The notes beneath the pieces were generated by a model that was not told the origin of the DNA, did not search any database, and saw nothing but the letters and a program-made list of their open reading frames with translations. 40,000 nucleotides of DNA from Mesostigma viride (taxonomy: Eukaryota > Streptophyta > Mesostigmatophyceae > Mesostigmatales > Mesostigmataceae), in NCBI GenBank assembly GCA_009746045.1, contig RPFO01000392.1:540452-580451 (forward strand), read 5' to 3'. The translations under genes were made by a program, and so were the position numbers. Position 1 is the stretch's first letter; each line of letters begins with the position of its first letter. Below, piece after piece: positions 35,801 through 40,000 of this stretch.

Positions 35801-38800
35801 TCCCGACCGCTGTGCAAGTTGAACCCCACCGGGAATGCACAACTAATAACGCACGTACCGAGTAGTCCATCAGGATGGCATCGATCAGCCCCCGCGCCAC
35901 CGGCGGCGCCTCCCCCACCTGCTCCCCCAGTCTGGGGCACACCTCCCCCTCGCCCCTTTCTTCGTCGATACGGCACTGGGGATCACCCGGCGCAATCGCC
36001 ACGCTCCACCGCGCATGATGTATGCTGGAACTGGCCACGGGCTGGCTGCCACTGCCATCGTCTCTCGCTTTGGCCGCCGCGGGCAAGCCGAGGTCCTCGA
36101 GGACGAGACCCACTGCCTCTTGCCCATTGGTCACCACGGTGGTGGTCGCGCCCAGCTTGTTAAGGACGCGGTCAAGCACGCCCTGGCTCATGGGCGAGTC
36201 CTGCACGCATCGACAGGCAGCAGATGCACGGGCCGCGCACGTGCAGGCATCGCCGTGGGAGGAGGATGGGAGAACTTGTTCATTGTTAATTTCCTTACTG
36301 AGGAATCATGCGCAAAAGCAGCATGGCAGGACCTGGGGAGCGAGCACCACCCAAGGGTGAGCACCATGGGAAGGCACCACGATAAAAAACCCATGGGAAG
36401 ACCATGGGAGAATGAGTTATTGAAGAGTCAGCAGGCACCAGCAGGCACCAGCAGGCACCAGCAGGAACCAGCAGGAACCAGCAGCATGGGAGATTGCACC
36501 ATGTGAACCAGCCGCCATCATGTAGGCATGCACAAAGCGCGCACGGGGGGGGGGGAGTGCACATGGGCACGAGCACCTTTGCTGATGCGAAACGCCAGGG
36601 GTGGCTAGACCCACCCCAAGCTGTTGGTAGAGTGATCTACAAGGGTGGCCATTGCCGTGTCGCTACAGTGACCATGGGATGGCACATGAGTGAGCTGTCC
36701 AGGGAGAAAGTACACGCGGAAGTACAGTTGAAGGACAATTCATTGGGAAAACAACCATCCATGTCAGCCATGAGATGCCGAGCCACCGGACCACACATGA
36801 CCCCAGCCAACCTATTTCACAACCTCCGCACACACACACGCACTCCCCAGCCACTCACGTCGGCGATCACGATGTGCCACCCCTTGAACGGCGCCACGCG
36901 CTGCCCTAGAAGGGGGTCCATCCCCTCGCTCAGGCTGGACCGGCGGCGCGGCGGCAGCTTGGGCTCCTCCCGCACCGCCCCACTCTGGCTGAAACGCCGA
37001 GGATCCGCGGCCCCAGACGATGGCGACCGCCCCCCCCCCGCCCCCAGCCTCGCCCCCGATCATCCCCCCAAAGGGCGTCGAGGGCGATCGCCGGACCTCC
37101 AGCGCCGCCGCCACCACCGTGTTCATCGCATGCATCCCCGACATGCCCAAGTCCTGCGAACGGCTCCCCCGATGTACGGGCGATGCGAAGCCATCGGGGT
37201 GCATCGGCGACGCGTCCTGGCTCCCGTAACCGAGCGCCCCGTTCCAATGCAGCCGGTCGGCACGCATCGACCCGGCGCCCTTGAAGAGCGCCAGGAAGTT
37301 CTGCTTGGGCGTGCTGTTCCCTGTCACGGGCGTGCGCGTAGGATCCTCAGACGTCAACCGGCCACCGTGGCCGCCCTCGAGCATGCCCGGGAAGCTGGCA
37401 CCTTCAGTCGAGGAGACCGACGTCCGTGCGGCGACCTCGTCTAGTGCCCGCTGGATGGCCTGCCGAAGGATCCGCTCCAGTCGCAGCGTGTGCAGCGGGG
37501 CGGACTGGAGCACAACGCCGTCATCGCCGCCGAGGCCTGTAGCGCCGATGCGCCCGCTCACGCCGGGCCGCCCCGAGGCGCGCAGCCCCTGGAGCATCTG
37601 GCGCACACCGCTCGACGCGGCAAACCCGACCAAGCAGACGAGGGTGGTCGGGCGGGGCAAGCGCGCGAGCATGCCCAGCACGTGCTCGACCACCTCCGTC
37701 ATGGGCGGGATGGGCCGCGTGTGGGCGCTGCTCCCGCCACCACCCTCGAGCACGTCTTCATCCACCGCGGCCACGCCGTCGCACGCGCGGGTAACCAGCG
37801 CGTCCTCGACCACCACCAGCGGGCACTCGAGCGCGTACACGCCTGACCCACTCACTTTACGAGACGCCGCCGCCGAGGACGGATGCGTGGGCAGCGTGGC
37901 TCCTCCCACAGAGGCGTCCGGCTCGGTGGTGACCGCGAGTGGCTTGGAGTCCTCTCGGTCAAGCCCAACCGTCGGCGGCTGGAACGGCGCATCCGTGATG
38001 TTTAGCTGGAGCTGGTTCGTCACATGTGTCGAGACGGATGTGGAGGGGGAGGCCGGGGGCGCCGAGTGAGACCCCCCCCCCCATGGCCAACCGGATGGCC
38101 CGCGCGGCTGCCTCCTCGGTGCGGGAGAGGACGCCGCCGCGCATGCTCCCCCCCGCGAGCGTTGCGGCCGAGGACGAGAGGATGCCCTCAAGCCTCGCCA
38201 GCTGGCGCTCCAGGGACCGCGTGTTGCCGGCTTCGAGCACCTGGATGCCGTACCCCCGCATCCAGCTGGCGAGCAGGCCGCGCGCCACATGTCCCGTCAT
38301 GGCCAGCACGACCACGGGCGCCGTGGCCGCGCCGGGGGGGATCCCACTGACCCCGCCCTCCCCCACCCCTGGCCCGACCGCCATCCCTGCGTCCGCCAGC
38401 ATGTGGGTCCAGTGGGGGTGGGGGCTGCCCACCTCGGCTCCGCTCTCGTCCCCGTCCTGGAACCAGGGAGGAGGGGCGGCGCCGCCAGCCCCTATCGTTC
38501 CGGTTCCGATCAAGGGTGAGCTCAACGAGGAGTTGCTGGCGGCCTCCGCCCCCTGGAGCCGCACCTTGAGCCGGTGGAGCTTCATGATAACGCGGCCGAG
38601 CGGGCCCTTCGGCACGCCATGGCTGCTCTCCGATGTCCGCCGCCGACGGTTGGTCAACGACATCCCCTGCGTGCTCGCATGGGGTGCACCAGCGGGGGCG
38701 CTCGCACCCTTGACCGCGAGCTCCAGCCCGGTTGGCACGTTGGCGGCGGGCCCGTTGGCCTTGACGACGATATCCCACGACCCGCCGCTCGCGTTGGGCC

Positions 38801-40000
38801 CCCCCCCTCCCCCCATGGCCTCGTTCCCACTACCATCGGTACCCCCGCCGCCATCCGTGGACGGGGTCCCTGTCAGGGTGCTCATGGCCGACCCGTCCTC
38901 GCCCCCCTGTTCGACCACGCTGTTCCCGTGCTCGTGCACGGGCGGGATGAAGAGCCGCGCGAGCAGCTCGTTGCTGTTGGAGCGGCGCGGCCGTGCAGAC
39001 CATGGGGTGTCCAGGCCCAGCGCGGCGCGGCTCATGTTGGTCATGAGGCACAGCTGGAAGCGGATGAGCGTGCCCGGCGTGTCCTTGTCCACGATCTTGA
39101 TACTCCCGCCCATCATGTGGACCAGCGAGTTGACAATGGAGAGGCCCAGGCCGGTCCCGCCATAGCGCCGCATCATGCTGCTGTCGGCCTGCACAAACGG
39201 CTCAAAGACGGCGTCGCGCTTTCCGGGGGAGATGCCCACCCCCGAGTCCTCGACCTCAAACTCGAGCAGCAGGCGACGCTGCGTGGGCCCGATCTTTATG
39301 GGGGTGGGCGGTAGGCTCACGAGTAGATCCTCGGTGGCTTCTAGCAGCCGCGCGCGGATGATCACGTAGCCCTGGGGCGTGAACTTGGCTGCGTTGGACA
39401 CCTGGGAGGTGGAGTTGAAAGGACGAAGGGGGTGGGGTGGTGGTGGAGGTGGGTGGGTGAGAAGGGTGGGCGGGGTGGTGGTTGAGGTGGGTGGGTGGGT
39501 GGGTGGTGGGTGGGTGGGTGAGGTGGGTGGGTGGGTGGGTGGGTGGGTGGGTGGGTGGGTGGGTGGGTGGGTGGGTGGGTGGGTGGGTGGGTGGGTGGGT
39601 GGGTGGGTGGGTGGGTGGGTGGGTGGGTGGGTGGGTGGGTGGGTGGGTGGGTGGGTGGGTGGGTGGGTGGGTTGGGTTGGGTTGGGTTGGGGTGGGGTGG
39701 GGTGGTGGGGCTGGGGTGGTGGGGGTGGGGTGTGGGGGGGTGTGGGGTGTGTGTGTGGGGGGGTGCGTGAGTGAGCAGGAGTAGCGGGTCAACGCGCGCA
39801 TGCGTGCCAGCGTGGAAATATCCGCCCGACAGACCCTGGGCACACACATCAAACTCCTCACAGCCCACTGTGGTACGACCACCTACTGCGGTACTGCCCC
39901 CCTGAACCCCTTGCACGCATGGGAGCGTACCCTATGCAAACACACATAGGCACATACCTGCACACAAATGAGCGCGCACGAGCTCACCATCGCTGCCCAG
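28755..40000 (-). CDS. Hybrid histidine kinase with HATPase, pseudo-receiver and two receiver domains (5' part outside window)
   Basis: Minus-strand exons: possibly 40000-39988, then 39401-36859, 36200-35859, 34795-34642, 32633-32017, 31650-31486, 29684-29528 and 28837-28755 (TAG at 28757-28755). From 39401 on they encode about 1352 aa. Domain order: HATPase_c, a linker, a degenerate receiver, receiver 1, a ~200-residue Ser/Gly/Pro/Thr-rich linker, receiver 2. The histidine (DHp) and sensor domains must lie right of 40000. Sensors of this type autophosphorylate on His and pass phosphate to receiver Asp residues and then, usually, to HPt proteins. The layout with a pseudo-receiver before a receiver recalls cytokinin-receptor-type kinases of the green lineage, but the input domain is not visible. 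All junctions inside the receivers are GT-AG with matching phases. The 2543-nt exon is not a multiple of three; two +1 shifts in C-runs (38072-38082 and 37030-37039) are needed to read it. It converges on the oxidoreductase across the transposon island. Confidence 0.92.
29719..30557 (-). repeat. (GTGA)n then (GGGT)n tetranucleotide arrays
   Basis: GTGC/GTGA units from about 29719 to 30320, then a nearly pure (GGGT)n array at about 30342-30557, all inside the kinase intron 29685-31485. The 357-codon frame of Thr-His-Ser-Leu and Pro-Thr-His repeats that overlaps a true exon at its end is a repeat artefact. Confidence 0.97.
31769..31870 (-). repeat. (GAAA)n-type purine microsatellite
   Basis: Imperfect gaaa/ggaa repeats in the 366-bp intron 31651-32016 of the kinase. 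On the gene's own strand this is a pyrimidine-rich tract. Confidence 0.85.
33426..33448 (+). repeat. Dispersed motif, copy 3 (23-bp part)
   Basis: tatcaaggagacaatcagcg plus cag, identical to the first 23 bp of the 4433 copy, in a kinase intron. Sequence after it is unrelated to the other copies. A 15-bp unit (gcgtgactggagacc) is repeated about 2.5 times just before it, at 33344-33378. Confidence 0.7.
34235..34612 (-). repeat. 25-bp minisatellite, 15 copies
   Basis: A unit starting gctgatctgttaaatagaga is repeated 14 times at exactly 25 bp (34261-34610), preceded by one 26-bp copy (34235-34260). Variants (gagaggg versus gagagtg, taaat versus taaaa) occur in blocks of neighbouring copies, suggesting segmental amplification. 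It lies in the kinase intron 32634-34641, within 30 bp of the 5' splice site. Confidence 0.95.
35286..35740 (-). repeat. 35-bp minisatellite, 13 copies
   Basis: A unit starting tctctatttatcatactatg and ending actcgcgcg is repeated 13 times at exactly 35 bp in the kinase intron 34796-35858. Two variable sites (attta/attca and gctcac/gcacac) mark copies. The 150-200 codon frames here are repeat artefacts. Confidence 0.96.
36425..36486 (-). repeat. 10-bp tandem repeat
   Basis: Five to six copies of gcaggcacca/gcaggaacca in the kinase intron 36201-36858. Confidence 0.85.
37445..38321 (-). other. Degenerate (pseudo-) receiver region of the hybrid kinase
   Basis: The first half, APVVVLAMTGHVARGLLASW then MRGYGIQVLEA, resembles beta1-alpha1-beta2 of a receiver without the acidic pair. 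The second half (LVVVEDALVTRACDG, then TTLVCLVGFAASSGVRQML, then VVLQSAPLHTLRLERILRQA) resembles beta3 to alpha5 without the conserved Lys-Pro. A low-complexity stretch and the C11 frameshift lie between the halves. Pseudo-receivers at this place are known from cytokinin receptors; the assignment here is inference. Confidence 0.6.
39042..39401 (-). other. HATPase_c domain of the hybrid kinase
   Basis: N box VSNAAKFTPQG at the exon start, G1 box VEDSGVGIS, F box VFEPFVQADSSMMRRYGG and G2 box GGTGLGLSIVNSLVHMMGGS: a complete ATP-binding domain with the usual catalytic boxes. It begins immediately after a cag acceptor at 39404-39402. Confidence 0.95.
39482..39672 (-). repeat. (GGGT)n array in the most upstream visible kinase intron
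   Basis: About 47 near-perfect GGGT units inside the intron that ends at 39402, followed by related G-rich sequence to about 39765. The 180-210 codon frames of His-Pro-Thr repeats here are artefacts. Confidence 0.97.
39988..40000 (-). other. Possible partial kinase exon at the right edge
   Basis: Thirteen bases ending ATG|gtgagc. Read in phase 0 they give WAAM, which would join VSNAAKFT as the start of the N box. The donor is good and the phase fits, but the stretch is too short to be sure. Confidence 0.35.

Larger units (their letters stand above)
32590..36882 (-). other. Receiver domain 1 of the hybrid kinase (four exons)
   Basis: HIVIAD|DSPMSQGVLDRVLN supplies the acidic pair, LMDYS|MPVVNG the phosphoacceptor Asp, IVLLSG the Ser/Thr switch and VLA|KPIDIDNL the conserved Lys (bars mark introns). 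All key residues are present. About 65 extra residues, Gly-, Pro- and Glu-rich, are inserted between NGQEAV...LED and LIDAILMD, making this receiver longer than the usual ~120 residues. Confidence 0.93.

Noticed and set aside
35254-35865. Frames of 151-203 codons with a 35-residue period
   Set aside because: Three frames are open at once because the 35-bp unit lacks stops; it lies between two validated kinase exons.
39256-39916. Pro-Thr-His repeat frames, and a possible micro-exon (LARMRALTR) upstream of the HATPase exon
   Set aside because: The frames are (GGGT)n artefacts. The micro-exon has no GT donor in a suitable place, and the edge exon at 39988 fits better.

Overview
The window is nuclear DNA of a eukaryote, most probably a green alga (Chlorophyta or a prasinophyte lineage). 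Three genes are split by GT-AG introns of 0.4-2.5 kb, exon third codon positions are GC-rich, one protein has an apparent chloroplast transit peptide, and simple repeats fill the introns. A plastid-type flavin oxidoreductase and a plant-like multi-receiver hybrid histidine kinase point to the green lineage. A TRPM/LSDAT-type gene, not known from land plants, points to an alga. The species cannot be named from the sequence.

Layout. (1) About 307-2468, minus strand: the N-terminal exons of a TRPM-type LSDAT (SLOG-fold) gene that leaves the window on the left. (2) 2487-3551: a divergent intergenic region with a 25-bp perfect inverted repeat. (3) 3552-16161, plus strand: a complete 11-exon gene for a 513-residue FAD-dependent oxidoreductase (amine oxidase/phytoene desaturase-like fold). 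All splice phases close. Its introns hold an 0.8-kb purine (GA) tract and a 34-bp x 35 minisatellite. (4) 16393-28208: a transposon island between the 3' ends of two convergent genes. It holds two inverted copies of a piggyBac-like non-autonomous element (TTAA target, CCCGTG termini), a Mutator-like element with 122-bp terminal inverted repeats and a 9-bp target duplication, and a second piggyBac-like family (CCCATACTCCGTCA termini). Two further insertions sit inside one piggyBac-like copy. No transposase gene was recognised. (5) 28755-40000, minus strand: the C-terminal ~1350 residues of a hybrid histidine kinase, with a HATPase domain, a degenerate receiver and two full receivers. It enters from the right edge. 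Its largest exon carries two apparent +1 frameshifts, both in C homopolymers.

The genes show no operon-like relationship. The most informative observations are the near-identical intron placement in the two receivers of the kinase (a tandem domain duplication that kept its introns) and the datable nesting of DNA transposons. The long uninterrupted frames in the GA, GTGA, GGGT and CGTGTGTG tracts are repeat artefacts, not genes.
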